64,000 bases of DNA from NCBI GenBank assembly GCA_022592445.1, contig JABYQR010000001.1, forward strand, positions 124,001 to 188,000, read 5' to 3'. Below are positions 13,122 to 29,402 of the stretch, in pieces. Each line of letters opens with the position of its first letter. The first letter of the stretch is position 1. Both the position numbers and the translations under genes were made by a program. The notes beneath the pieces are model-generated. The model made no database searches, was not told the DNA's origin, and saw only the letters and a list, made by a program, of their open reading frames with translations. Source of the stretch: Cytidiella melzeri. Its lineage: Eukaryota; Basidiomycota; Agaricomycetes; Polyporales; Irpicaceae.

Positions 13122-13692
13122 GGTAATCGGAGAAGAGCTGCTGGACGCAGATAGCTGCGCGTAACAGGAGCAACACGACTCATCACGCGTGACGTAGCGC
13201 GTCGAGTGTCACAGATACCGGTTGCTGATTGATTACTCATGGCAAGCGGTAGTTCCTTTATATGAGTATTGACAACATATACAGTAGCACTGGCAAGTCA
13301 CAACCGCTGAGTGTATTGAAGTTGTGTACCAAGTGTGTGTATACTTCTCAACCAAGATCTCTAACGCATGAGCACGCCTGGGCGGGTAAAACCCTGCAGC
13401 CCTGGTTTGTGGATCGTTCAATGATGTCCAAGACCAGCGCGACCGAGATTGAATCACCGTGTTCCAGCCATTGGCAAGCATCCCTCACAATGTCTTTGCC
13501 GCAGTTAAGCGGAGGCTGACTGAGTTGTTGAAGCCAATGAATGAGAGATCAAGCTGCGCACAGGTGCAAAAGTCGTATGTGCATATTAAGAAGGTCACAA
13601 AACAAGAAGGCATACAATAGTCTATCACATACAACGAAAGAGAGCACGAGGTCATCACAACATTAGGAAGTACACCAACCGACCATGACAGT
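13122..13692. other. Intergenic, Mau2 promoter side and ISWI 3' flank
   Basis: About 570 bp between the Mau2 start and the ISWI stop, both genes reading leftwards. No coding or RNA feature was recognised. Confidence 0.5.
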
Positions 13693-18153
<4,461 letters not shown>

Positions 18154-18882
18154 AGGGATACTGAACGTGAGTCGAGGCCACGGGGCTGAAGTGAAGGTTG
18201 ACTAGCAAGGAGCGAATGACAGGCGCCTCAGGTTTCTACAAGAAATTGCTTCGTTATTAGGTAATTATCATATCCAGATATGGTATCAGCATGGCAAGAA
18301 CTCGCAGAAAACCGTTTCGTCGGTGTTGAAGCTTTGAAGCTTTAAGTTTGAAGCTCGAGGGTATAAGTACCGTCGTCACTGGCAAAACTACACCCATATA
18401 TCGCATTTTCTCAAACAAACTCGTAACTTCTTCCACTCTCGAAGCTTCTCTGACTTTTCTCTCGAACACCGGGTCTTCCATGTCAGCACCGCGCCGCTCA
18501 AACAGCAAGCTCGATAATATATGCGTTTGTTGCAGCGGCATAGTAGATTTGTGACTAGAGGCTGGGCTGATACTATCGAGGTCGATGTGAGGCCTGTCAG
18601 CGCCGCGTGCTTACTGCAACTCGGTGAAGGACGTTGTGCGGGCTGCTTATCCCCTTCACGGTGGTACGAGTTATGATAGAGCATCTGCGCGCACATACAT
18701 ACCGTTGGACGGCTGCGACTACCAAATTGACAATGCCCAAATGCAAATACGATTGTCCGGCCCGAAAGCTGCCATGGGTGAGTGTACCGCCCTCCGTCGA
18801 CTCTGAATCGTCAAACACCTGCGCCGTGCGGTCACCAGTGTTTTCAAGGTATATTCAGCTAGGCTATCGTAACCAATCAAAC

Positions 18883-19951
18883 ATGGACCATATTCCTGAC
18901 GCTGAGAGCGTACGCAAGGCCTACGAGCTAGAGTTGCTCGACTCTACCGGTCAGAAGGTTAAGTTCGGAACCCTGATTGGCGACACAGGCAGGACAGTTG
19001 TCGTGTTCATTCGTTGCGTGCTTTCTATCCTCACCAGTGTCACAGCACAGCGTGCTTATTACCTATTGATATCTAGGTCATTTCTTCTGCGGTGTATGTT
19101 ATCATAATCACCCCTTGCATGATACCAGCCTGATTGACCGCGTCGACGATCCAATATTGACACTGGCAGTCCTGTCAGGTACACTCGCATTTGTAGCCTG
19201 CCCTCCGAGTCTGTTCTCATCGATTCTACTCCCCAGGCGTACGTCTCTCAGCTCGCTCAGATCAAAGGCGACGCTTTAGAAATTGCGCATGTCAGACTCG
19301 TCGTCATCGGCTGCGGGAACTATCAGCCCATCAAAGAGTACGAACGTCAGTCTCGTTTCTCAGTACGAGTACCGCGTTGCCATCGCACACTGAGTGATTT
19401 TTTGCACATTTGCACAGAGAAGACAGGATACAAGAAAGCCATATATACCGACGCGACGCGAGCATTGTTCAAACACTTTGGCCTGATCGAGAGCCTTGAA
19501 GTTACACCTTCCGACCAACCAATGAAGAGTTACCTCGCAGGACGCAGTAGGCTGGCGAATACATTATCTAGTATTTGGGTAAGCGACGCGTCCCTGCTGG
19601 CTGACTTGCATACTCGATTCACAATCGATGTGCAACATTTAATGTATGTCATAGAACGGTCCTCTGCAGCACCCACACCACATCGGCAAGCAAGGCAAAT
19701 TTTCTCAGCTCGGAGGCGATTTCATCTTTGGACCGGGTAAGCGTTGAACATACCTCGAGGTCGTCGACCATATATATCTAACCAGGAATTTCAGATTCTC
19801 ATTGTTCCTTTGCATACCGGATGCATCATACCGAAGATCGTATGTGTCCTCATCATGCCAAGGAATCACTGTCACTGATATACCTCATGTCCTCCAAGAC
19901 ACGGAGATCGCAGAGCTAATGAAGCACGCAGGTGTGCAGTTGACCACATGA
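18883..19951 (+). CDS. AhpC/TSA-type antioxidant protein (thioredoxin fold, PRXL2/AAED1-like)
   Basis: Peroxiredoxin-like protein of the AhpC/TSA 2 group, predicted to act in thiol redox chemistry. The start gives MDHIPDAESVRKAYELELLD. Key blocks are VVVFIRHFFCG, SCQ, AYVSQLAQIKGDAL, VRLVVIGCGNYQPIKEY, KTGYKKAIYTD, and a C-terminal FAYRMHHTEDHTEIAELMKH. The redox motif C-G-S-C is assembled from two exons: HFFCG ends at 19093 and the next three residues, Ser-Cys-Gln, come from a 9-nt exon at 19170-19178 with GT-AG introns on both sides. Exon 4 then starts at 19237 with AYV. The last intron begins in the codon after MHHTED. Fold and family are well supported. The substrate is not known, and members of this group are often poor peroxidases. 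Confidence 0.85.
19170..19178 (+). other. 9-nt microexon carrying the second cysteine of the CxxC motif
   Basis: TCC TGT CAG (Ser-Cys-Gln) is bounded by acceptor CTGGCAG and donor GTACAC. The introns are 19094-19169 and 19179-19236. It is phase 0 on both sides. Without it, HFFCG joins AYVSQLA directly and loses the resolving cysteine expected in this family. Confidence 0.8.
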
Positions 19952-20254
19952 ATTTGTCAATTCTTGGCCATATAGTGTTTGTCGAGATGTGTATAGTACT
20001 ATGGATAACACCCGAAATCTAACAACAAGTTGATGACGTATAGAGACAAGATGTAAACGACGGATGACAACGGTAGATAGCAAGCAGCATAGGTTTAGAA
20101 TGCGAATCGAGAACATGCACGAGGGAATAGAAAGTACGTATGCGACGAATATGATAGTAAATGCGAGTAGATGTGACAGACAGCGAGGATCCAAAGTAGA
20201 TGTGTGGGATATGTAAATGCAACATGTGCAGGGAATAAAACAAGATAGTGGGTG
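19952..20254. other. Convergent 3' flanks
   Basis: About 300 bp between the stops of the AhpC/TSA gene and the histidine kinase, which converge here. Nothing else was seen. Confidence 0.5.
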
Positions 20255-23200
20255 TTAGCTTTTTTGTATGGACGTGCTTCCTACAATGGTCAGTTTCGCC
20301 TTGAGATCTATTCAAACCATGAGTACCACCCGCTGTAGATAAAAGTTTGACATGCACATACCAGCCATTTTGAACGGCTTCGGAAGGAAATAATCCATGC
20401 CAGCAGCTCGACATTTTTCTTCGCTTTCGGTACTAACGTTGGCGGTGAGAGCAATGATGGGCATTCTTCCTTTTATAGTGCCGCAACTTTCAAGCTCCCT
20501 GATTCTAATAGTCGCAGCGAATCCGTCGAGAACTGAGGTAACGTCAGATTGGCATGTATCCCCTGACGAAAACAGATCGTACCAGGCATTTGGCAGTCCA
20601 TGAAACAACAATGGAAGGAACTCTGCATGACTTGATCGACTGCTTCCTGGCCATTGTTTGCAGTCGTTACACTGTACCCGAGCTTTTCCAATAGGCGTTT
20701 GCCAAGATGCTGGTTGACCTAGAATACATCAGGCTGATGCAAAGATACAAGATGAGAAAACAGCCTCTGACGTACAAGGTTATCCTCTACGAGGAGAATT
20801 TCCAGTTTTGCCAGACCCGGCTCTTGGACTACTTGGACCGGCTCCGGAGTAACCAGTTCAACCTTGCGCTCCTCCCTCGGCTCCCTCGAAGTCATGCCAT
20901 TAGGCAGCGCAAAGCGTACTCGGTGCGAAATAATGCTGGGATCAAGATGCACCGCAGGGTTGACCAGCATGTCTAGCACTGCGTGCGTCACAATCGGTCG
21001 TTTGACGAGCACAACATCGCGCGCCTGGAATAGATAGGTTTCCAATGCGGAGAGCTCTTGAGTGTCAGAGTGAACGATGAACAATGCTGGTGGTTGGTGC
21101 GCCATCTCCGTCTTCATGAGGTCTTTGAGCGCCGATGACCGCTGTATAGATTCGACGTCTGTGAAGATAGCATCCGTATCCCTGAGCAAGTCTGGTAGGT
21201 TTGTGGTATGAGGGACCAGAGTTACGGTCATGCCCAATCGCTTCCAGAGGTCGGCTAGAAGTCGAGCTGTGCGCTCATGTCGATACGCAATCTTCAATTG
21301 CCTTTTCTGGATTGAGGGTGCAATTGGGCGAGGTGAAGACGAGGGTACTGTAACGGGAAGTTTGACTGTGAACGTACTACCTTCACCTTCGGTAGATTCC
21401 ACATCGACACTGCCAGCCATACGCTGCACAAGATGTTTGACTATGCTCAGCCCGAGTCCAGTGCCCTGCTTTGGGCGTGTTAAAGAACTGTCCGCCTGGC
21501 GGAATGGCTGGAAGAGAGCATGGCGGAAAGATTTAGGGATACCACATCCAGTATCGCTTATCTTGATAGCGACCTGTTCAGAAGAATCCATAGAGACATG
21601 AACACAAATATAACCTTCTTCGCAAAATTTTTGCGCGTTTGAGAGGAGCTAGGATTCGTCAGTTCCCAATGTCTGAAAATGTCAATGTCAAGACATACGT
21701 TCATGAGTATCTGGTAAACAGTCAGCATCAGCACAAGTTTTACTTCTGTTTAGGAAGACGAAACATACCCGATAAGTATATGTCTCGTCGAGATAAACCT
21801 TTTCAGGCACATTGTGGTCGACAGATACAATCACGTCAACGGTAGGACGAGGTGCGCTCAACGCTCGTGTCTCTATTATTCGCGCTTGGTCTTCAACCAT
21901 CTTGCGCAGATCAATCAATACCGGTCGGGCCGATAGCTCTACGTTATCGCGGTCGAGCTGTGGCAATAGAGGTAAGAGATGGCGACGAAAGACAAGGGAG
22001 TCAAACCACCCTCGTACCTTGCTGAAATCTAAAACGTTACCTGCAATAACGTTAATCGCATAGCAGGCTTGCTGAATACTGGACACGTAGGCTGCTTGCT
22101 CCTCTGTCAGCTGCGACATGGCCAAAAGCTCGCAGTACCCGTTCACTGCGTGTAGCGGTGTACGAATCTGGTTTCGCCATCAAAAAGAATGAAGATATAG
22201 CCAAACGCCGTGAAGCATACCTCATGACTGGCGACAGATATGAACTGCTGTTTGAGCTCATTCGCCTGTTCCGCGGCCTCTTTCTCAGCCATGATTCGCC
22301 ACAAGCGCCTCTTCGTTAGAATCACTTCCGCCATATGGTTTCGAGACGTGATAGCGCTATGCGCAAGCACTGCGTTAGAGATGACGCAAACAAAGGCGGC
22401 AACGAGGAGGATTGTGAAGGGAAGGAAGGCCGGATAACCCGCGTTCTTCGACGGAAGTGCCTGTGTGTAGAACGCTGCAGCGCCCATGCCTTAATATTCG
22501 AGGCATGAGCATGAAAGCAACAAACAATTTGATAGCTAACTTGCCTGTGTAATGCATGGAGCACACGCCTGCCGCCGCAATGGTGCTAAATACAACCTGA
22601 CGGCCAAAGTGGACTTCCATGTGGACCATTGCAACACATGCAACAAAGCAGACGAGGAAAGCCACAACGTAGGAAAGTATGACAATGTTCATGTTCCATT
22701 CGATCCTGCCTTGCGGAATTTCCATAGCCCACATGCCTGTTCACAATTGAAAGGCGGTCCGATGCATTTGGGATGAGAACTCACCACTATAGTGCATGAA
22801 CACAATCGCCAAACCCCAGATTGCCGCACGCACAAAGACGGACACTGTGATCGTGTTATAGTATTGCTTGATCCAATACCTCCAACCGAACTTTGGCACG
22901 GGTTTGTCGCGGGTTTGTGCTTTAATCCTGAGACGTGCTTCTCGACTGAGTCCTGCATGCAGAGGATCGCTCCATGACCGCGTTGTGCCTAACGTCGGCG
23001 TGCTTGACAAGCTTTGGGTAGATGGAGGGTGAAGAAGCTGGGTGATGGAAGTAGAATCGTCACTCGACTCAGTAGTGATGCGTGCACTTTCATCTGATGT
23101 CCGTGAGGAAGTCTGAACGGTGGCAGCTTCCTGTCCAGCCGGCAAATTCCTAGAACGATTCAGGAATCTTAATGGTGATCGTAAGGCCTCACTGAGGAGT

Positions 23201-24037
23201 GAAGGCTGCAGTAGAGTTTCAGGAAACGGGTACTGCAATTGTGCATTTTCTTCCTCTCCATTAGATCCAGCGTGTTCAGCTGATGGAAACGTGGTGCTTC
23301 TTCTGAACAGCGGCCTCCGGCCATGATTCTCTGGTTGCTCAGAGCTGAGTGGTCCGCTTGCCTCTGCCTCTTCCTCTTCGTCACGCTCGTTGTTCCCATC
23401 GTCGGATGTGCTTGCAAGAATTGGTCGTCGTTCCTCCGAAGTTGTAGGTGATGCACGGGGACGGGGACCGGACTCTACATCGATAATCGGACTACTGGCG
23501 AATAACACTGACCTGACAGACCGGTATGATGCCTTGCTCAAAGTTGACAGCCGGTTTATGAGAGGTGATTGTTGCAAGGCATCCGAGATATCGGCTGTGG
23601 TGAAAGCAGCGAAGGTGAAGAGGATGGCGACGGCGGCGGAAAGAATGGTTAAGGGGATGTTATAGCGGATCCTAACGTCGAAGCCACAGGCAAGCATTCC
23701 TACTTTAGACGGGATAAAGTGTGAGGACTCCGATATCGACCACACTCACACACACAAGCCATAGGCGTACCGAAATGCATCGACCATATTCCTGTGAATC
23801 CAAATGCAACGCTCGCGAGAAAACTCCATACCCATCGAACGACCTTTGAACGAGAGTACTTCGCATGAATGATAATCTGAGTGCTTGTGTACGCCCCAAG
23901 CCACGAGATGCAGTAGGACAAAACTATCAGCTGTTCGAGATGGTCAGACTTGTGGGATGCCGGTCCTCTAATCAGTTACTTACCCCATACGACCATTCTG
24001 GGACCAACTGGCGTTCTCCTGACAAGGACCCGGCCAT
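20255..24037 (-). CDS. MHYT-domain hybrid histidine kinase
   Basis: Membrane sensor kinase of the fungal two-component phosphorelay. The start MAGSLSGERQLVPEWSYG joins an N-terminal MHYT sensor: multiple membrane segments with repeated Met-His motifs WSMHFGML, FMHYSGMWAM and SMHYTGMGAA, thought in this family to bind copper and sense a diatomic gas. A Ser-rich cytosolic insert of about 200 residues lies between the first and second motifs. Then come a HisKA H-box (FISVASHEIRTPLHAVNGY), an N-box (ILMNLLSNAQKF), G-boxes (DTGCGIP and GTGLGLSIV) and a C-terminal receiver (EILLVEDN to FMDCQMP, acceptor Asp in MDCQMP) with the conserved Lys in FLPKPF. The N-box needs a 12-nt exon at 21699-21710. 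All catalytic boxes look intact. Stop at 20255-20257. Confidence 0.9.
21699..21710 (-). other. 12-nt microexon in the kinase N-box
   Basis: On the minus strand ATACTCATGAAC (Ile-Leu-Met-Asn) lies between acceptor TTTACCAG and donor GTATGTCT. It joins TYTYR upstream to LLSNAQKF downstream in phase 0, giving the ATP-binding N-box with its conserved Asn. Confidence 0.75.
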
Positions 24038-24652
24038 AGTGTGGGGGCGAGTGCGCCTTGACGACAACTACGACGACGAAGAGCAAGCAAACCGACGACG
24101 AGCAGCAACTGGCGTGAGCGGGTGTCAGCGCAAGGCATTATTGAGTGCGCTGTGACCTCACAGCGGCTTGGCACGTGCGTCGCCTTATGGGGATGCGGAA
24201 ACAAACCGTGGCAACATCTCTGCCGATGTCATCTTCTAGTCAAGCTGCTTGACATGGACACGCTGGACACTGTGGAGGACAGCGAAGAAAGCATCGAGAA
24301 CGAAGACATGGGAGGAGGAGGAAACAAGCATATCGCGCACAATCACGCTTCAAACCTCAACTCAACCCGCAAAGTGCAGTGCGGTTACTATAAGCGAGGA
24401 ATACGAATTGATCTCACAGCGCTGCGCCGAGAACGAGCGAGAGCTCATCTGGACCTATCCGGTCAATTTGTTGCCTGATCCGTATGCAGTGCAAACATGA
24501 GAGAAATGGGAGGTGCTTGTTGTGCACAGTAGAGATTACATAGTGGGTCAAATGCACCTGGTACAAACGACATACGGAGAGCATGGCAGACTAGCAAAAA
24601 CAACGACCATGGGATTACTTTTGACCCCCGAGCCACTAGCAAAAGTCATGCC
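24038..24652. other. Intergenic, histidine kinase promoter side
   Basis: About 615 bp between the kinase start and the stop of the upstream NOPCHAP1-like gene. No coding feature was recognised. Confidence 0.5.
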
Positions 24653-25438
24653 TTACGACTCTTCACCGAGGACCACAATGTCAGGTCGAGTCGACTTCCG
24701 TCGAGGTAGCGGTCTGATAGGCCTCTTGTACTGGAAAGCGAACATCGTAGAAGAAATGATATCCACTGACGAGTCTGAATCGTATTCGTCGGACGAGTCG
24801 GAGTCAGACCGCGAGTCCGAATTTGAGGTGCCAGAGGACGACGAAGCACATTTGGCATCCTCTTCTTGCATTTCTGTATCCGAGTCATCTGCTGAAGAGT
24901 TTGACGCACCCTTGCGCTCCTCGAAGACCCCGAGACCAAGATCCTGACATAGAATGAGCGGGGGGTGTTACGGAGCAGTGCAGTACTTGTACCATTCGAA
25001 TGTACGGGCCTTCGTTCTGCAACTTTTCAATGTCGACGCTTTCCGGGTCGTCTTGAGCCTTACGCGTGATCTCAGCTGTTGATGCCGCAAACTCGGGCAG
25101 GAACGCTTGAACTCGGGATAGCACTGATAACGGCGAGTGAGTGACCTGGGTAGGCTTGGAAGTTGTGACTGTAACATACGCTCCCTCGGAGGCTCTAGCA
25201 TAAACGTACTGCTGTCTCCGAAATCAAACGAATGTGGCGCGTCCCGCTGCCGAGGATTTGTGCTTTTGTCCAAATGCATAAGCACATCGTCTGTGTTCTG
25301 TGAGATGAAAGGCGGAAAAGCTGCAGCATGATGCTAGCACGTACACAATCGCTGCTGCCTGTTCTCCTCATCTTCCACGTCTAGTCTTTCTACAGCTCCT
25401 GTCTTTCCTTCAGTAAGATCGTGACGGGTGTCGCTCAT
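24653..25438 (-). CDS. NOPCHAP1-like (DUF4598) snoRNP assembly factor
   Basis: Small acidic protein related to NOPCHAP1/C12orf45, which links NOP58 to the R2TP machinery during box C/D snoRNP assembly. The start gives [27 protein letters not shown] donor and an AACACAG acceptor join RQQRLY to [10 protein letters not shown]. The core is [18 protein letters not shown], then [20 protein letters not shown], and after another intron [11 protein letters not shown]. These blocks are the conserved part of the DUF4598 family. The C-terminus is very Ser/Asp-rich and ends in a basic stretch ([17 protein letters not shown]). The core suggests function. The acidic tail is less conserved and its role is unknown. 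Confidence 0.7.
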
Positions 25439-25707
25439 TCCGCCTTAGCATAATGTGGAGAGTAAGATACGAGCAACCAGCCAATCTCAACCCGTCAGGA
25501 AAATCGGTATCTCGAATCACGTGCAGCGGATCAAACTTTTCTCGAGATGGAGATCGATCTGCTCCGGCAGGCACCCTCCCCTCTACTCAGCTCGACTTGG
25601 ACCACCTTTCGCTTTCCAGCGGTACCAGCGCGGCGAGACTACCCAAGATAGTCGTCTCTGCCTTAGCTTTTCGCGCATCGCGCTCTGTAAATCAGTGTAT
25701 ATCTAGA
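25439..25707. promoter_or_regulatory. Divergent promoter between NOPCHAP1-like and Dus1
   Basis: A 269-bp gap separates two divergent starts, so the two genes probably share regulatory DNA. Both products act on non-coding RNA (snoRNP assembly and tRNA modification). No specific operator was identified. Confidence 0.45.
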
Positions 25708-27477
25708 ATGGCGGAAGCAGGTCCTTCGAACCCCCAAAAACTGCCAGGCTACGACTTCTTTCAGAAGGTACTCGGTAGTCCAAAGTATATCGTCGCGCCG
25801 ATGGTGGACCAGAGTGAACTGGTGAGGGCCTCTCAGACCATTTCAGCAAACTCAGACAACTTATGGCGACAGGCGTGGCGAAGACTTTCGAGAAAGTATG
25901 GTGCTCAGGTTCGTGTGACCATACCGCTAGGACATGTCGGTGGACTCTAACCGCATGTTGCAGCTCGTGTATACACCCATGATCCATGCCAAGGTTTTTA
26001 TTTGTGCGATCTATGGCCGACAGTCCTCACTAACTCCAATAAGATGTTTGCCGAAGGTGAACGAAAGCCGTATCGAAATGAGGCGTTCAATATACCCAAG
26101 GGTGAGGAAGGTGGTCCAGGTGACCGACCTCTCATCGTCCAATTTTGTGCAAATGACCCGGACTGGCTCCTTCAAGCTGCGAGGATTGTTGCGCCGCACT
26201 GTGATGCCGTTGATATCAATCTGGGTTGCCCACAAGATATTGCTCGGCGAGGTCATTACGGGTCTTTTTTGCAGGACGAGTGGGAAACCATATACAATCT
26301 GAGTATGTCCCTAATTGTTACCAGATTAATTTTCTGATTAACAGACGTTAATAGTAAACAATTTGCACAAAAATCTATCTATACCAGTGACAGCCAAGTT
26401 CCGTGTGTTCCCAACTGTCGAGAAGACCGTGCAATACGCGAAGATGCTCGAGAGCGCGGGAGCTCAGGTGCTAACATGCCATGGGCGTATCCGGGAACAA
26501 AGAGGGCACCATAGTGTTCGTGATCCACGTTGTGGTCCTTGTTCTTCTGAAATCAATATTCATTCAATATGCATGTACAGGGTCTCGCCGACTGGGAGAA
26601 GATTCGAGCAGTCAAAGAGTCAGTCACCGTACCGGTCATTGCAAATGGCAACCTTCTATTTCACTCAGACATCGAGAACTGCCTTGCAGCGACAGGCGCG
26701 GATGCAGTCATGTCGGCAGAAGGAAACCTTTACAACCCGGCAATATTCTGCTCTGCAGCTTCTGCCTTAACTTTCGCGCCTGACGATCCATCTGCCCCGT
26801 CAAACTGGGTCATCGCCTCAGACACGGGCCTTCATCTCCCACACACCGTGCTGGCGCTGGAGTACCTTGCGATCGTCAATTCACTTGAGACTTGGACATC
26901 CCCGAGCGCGGTGAAGGGTCATTTGTTCAAGCTGCTCAGACCAGCTATGAGCCGAGAAACAGATCTGCGTGAGCAACTCGGCCGCGTGCGATTCACAAAA
27001 GGCAAAGAGAAAGAGGCATATGCGAAGTATGAGGATATTGTTAGAAAGATGGACGAGCGCATGAAGGTGAGTAGATTGTCCTCAGTCACACAGAACTACA
27101 ATCTGATTTATTGCTCTTTGTCGTTAAGCGGGATGCGAGAGCCGTAGTGGATCGCCCAATAGAGGAGCTCATCACCATAGACCCTGAAACTGGTGTCAAA
27201 GTACTACCGCATTGGGTTGCCCAACCGTACACCAGACCTCTGTTGGACATAAACGGGAAGAAAGTCAATAACCTCAAAGTGTCTCAAGTGGCAGACGCAC
27301 TTGAACCAGCAGGTACGCAACGCTGTATACGAGCCGTCTACGCATGCCTAACTCTATGCAGAAGCGTGTGGTGCCAAACGTGCTGTCTCCGAACGGACCC
27401 CAGAGCCTGAAGTCAATCACAAACGACCTAAGCTGGCGGAAGAATCTGCAGGTTTTTCCATCCCTTTACCGGCGTAG
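25708..27477 (+). CDS. DUS1: tRNA-dihydrouridine synthase, Dus1 type
   Basis: FMN enzyme that reduces uridine to dihydrouridine in the tRNA D-loop (positions 16/17 for Dus1). The start is ATG at 25708. Blocks in order are [72 protein letters not shown] (active-site Cys in GCPQ), [54 protein letters not shown] and [15 protein letters not shown]. The intron near 26303-26350 resolves well with donor GTATGT and acceptor AATAG to give IYNLINNLHKN. Smaller C-terminal exons encode a basic tail ending FSIPLPA. The APMVD start, the HGR of the FMN site and the GCPQ loop make the Dus1 subfamily assignment strong. Confidence 0.92.
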
Positions 27478-27637
27478 CATGCCGCACAATTAATAGGGCC
27501 ATGTCACAGGATGTATGATACAGTTTATTAGTCTTCACTGATTCATCTACATCTACATCTGTCACTTCCGTAAGTGAAACACTGCAAAAAGTAACCTCCT
27601 GTACAACAGCATTTGATGTCCAATCCAACTCTGTCGC

Positions 27638-29104
27638 TCAGATCCCACCACCGTTGAGTATGTACTCAATCGCTGAGTTGACGTTACCGCCCGTCGCGAG
27701 GAGGGCCCGGACATTCTGAGATGCGTTGCTGAAGCCCATATCTTGCAATTGCTAGAGAACAACGAGGAAATCACAGTCAGGCCCGAAACAGGTGGCGCTT
27801 GCCATCTGGGTGACATACCTGGAGCTGAACTTGGAACCGTTCCTCAGGAGGTCTGGAGTCTGCAGGTGCAGGAGGTGCACCGAATCCACCACCAAATCCT
27901 CCGCCACCAAACCCGCCTCCGCCAAACGCACCCATCATTTGCTGCATCGCAGCTGGATCAAACATACCGAAAGGGTTTGGGTTCGGTGTTGCGTTCGCGT
28001 TAGTGCCTCCCGGCGTTCCTCCAGGTGTGGCCGGTGGAGGAAAAAAAGGGTTGAAAAAAGGCGCAACGGGTGGGGCAGAGGCTGTGTTGCCGGTACCAGC
28101 ACTAGCTGTCTGTGAATCGCCAGCTGCGGTAGAAGGTACACCAGGCGCCGGGAAACCCCCGAAACCGCCTCCAGGACCACCGCGCATCGCTGAGGACATT
28201 TGGAGCATCATACGAAGGGACTCAGGGTTTGACCTAAGAGAATGTGATGACGCCCAAGGTCAACTCGAGATCACGCAACATCGTCGTGGTACGCACATCA
28301 TGTTACGAAAGCCTTCGCTCTGGAAGAGCTCTCGTACTTGCGGACCCATGGCAGCAAGCTGAGGGTTGCTAGCTATTATTTGATCCATAACTTGTGGGTT
28401 GGACATGACGCTGGCCATTTGTTGGGCGAATGCGGGGTTGCTCAGCATACTTTGCATCTGAGGACGGCGCGAGAAGATGGCGTTCAGCTAGCAAGCCTTG
28501 GTGTCACTGCTTTACAGGGACGCACCATGTTCGGATCGTTCGGGTTCAGACCCATGTCGGCGAATGGATTCAATCCAGCCATGGCACCGAAAGCCCTCGA
28601 GCTGTTCAGTTGAGTGAGGGGGTCGTTGGGGTTCTGTCCCGTTTGCATAGTCGGGAGAGGTTGTGGAGCTGCGGACTGAGAACCAGCAGCTCTGGATGCG
28701 CCTTTCACCATGTGAATGGTGTGAGAGGACTGGATCTTGTACACCGAGAGTACGTCTTCATCCTGTGAATGACTTGAGTAGCCATAACGGCGTCCTTTTG
28801 ATGCCAATGCTCACCTTTAACACACGGCCTGATGAGAGTTACGCCCGCATGAATATGATCTGCCTACTGATGATTCTTGAGACGTACTCACCGGAGTAGA
28901 TCAACCTTTGGCGGTCTGCTGAAACGTCAGACTTCTCCGCGATAGCCTGCTTGAGATCGAGTACCGTCTTGTCTGTGGAAATGGTTATCTGAAGCTTGAG
29001 CTCGCTCGGACCTACACAGGATCAGGTTTTGCGCTCGGCTATTCTCGACGGCAGGTACCTTTGACATTTATCTGGATCTCTGAAGGTGTTTCGGTGTCTG
29101 CCAT
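27638..29104 (-). CDS. DSK2: Ubiquilin, Dsk2 homologue
   Basis: Shuttle factor that binds ubiquitylated clients by its UBA domain and delivers them to the proteasome by its ubiquitin-like domain. The N-terminal UBL (INVKGPSELKLQITIS to SSHTIHMVKG) is built from several exons, including a 14-nt one. STI1-like segments follow (MQSMLSNPAFAQQMASVMSN, then QVMDQIIASNPQLAAMGPQV). A Gly/Pro/Asn-rich linker includes a GGGFGGGGFGGGFG run. The C-terminal UBA carries LQDMGFSNASQNVRALLATG and ends EYILNGGGI. The gene converges with Dus1 (160-bp gap) and is divergent from a truncated copy of its own UBL end starting at 29403. Domain order and length fit Dsk2/ubiquilin. Confidence 0.93.
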
Positions 29105-29402
29105 GGCTGGTATATCGTGGTGTAGGTGAGAAAAGTAATGTCGTCTAAGTTGATTTGGACTGGAGACGCCGGAAGGAGGCAGGACCTCCGCGCTCGAGCG
29201 CCCGCCATGGGGGACTGTAAATCTCTTCACGAACTTCACGTTCCAATTGGGACTGCACATTTGCCCGGGCATGGATTCATTTGGGGCTCATTCAGGGAAG
29301 CGCAGAGCCGAAAGTGAAGAATGATGAAGCGTCCATCGGCCTCGCATTAATACGCGGCACAGTTTACTGTCCTTCCCTCACCTACACCACGACACACCAG
29401 CC
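29105..29402. promoter_or_regulatory. Head-to-head promoter between Dsk2 and its UBL duplicate
   Basis: This 298-bp spacer lies between two divergent starts. The last 27 bases before each ATG are near-identical as an inverted repeat (both contain CTCACCTACACCACGA and end CCAGCC), so the duplication included part of the 5' UTR or promoter. Confidence 0.6.
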
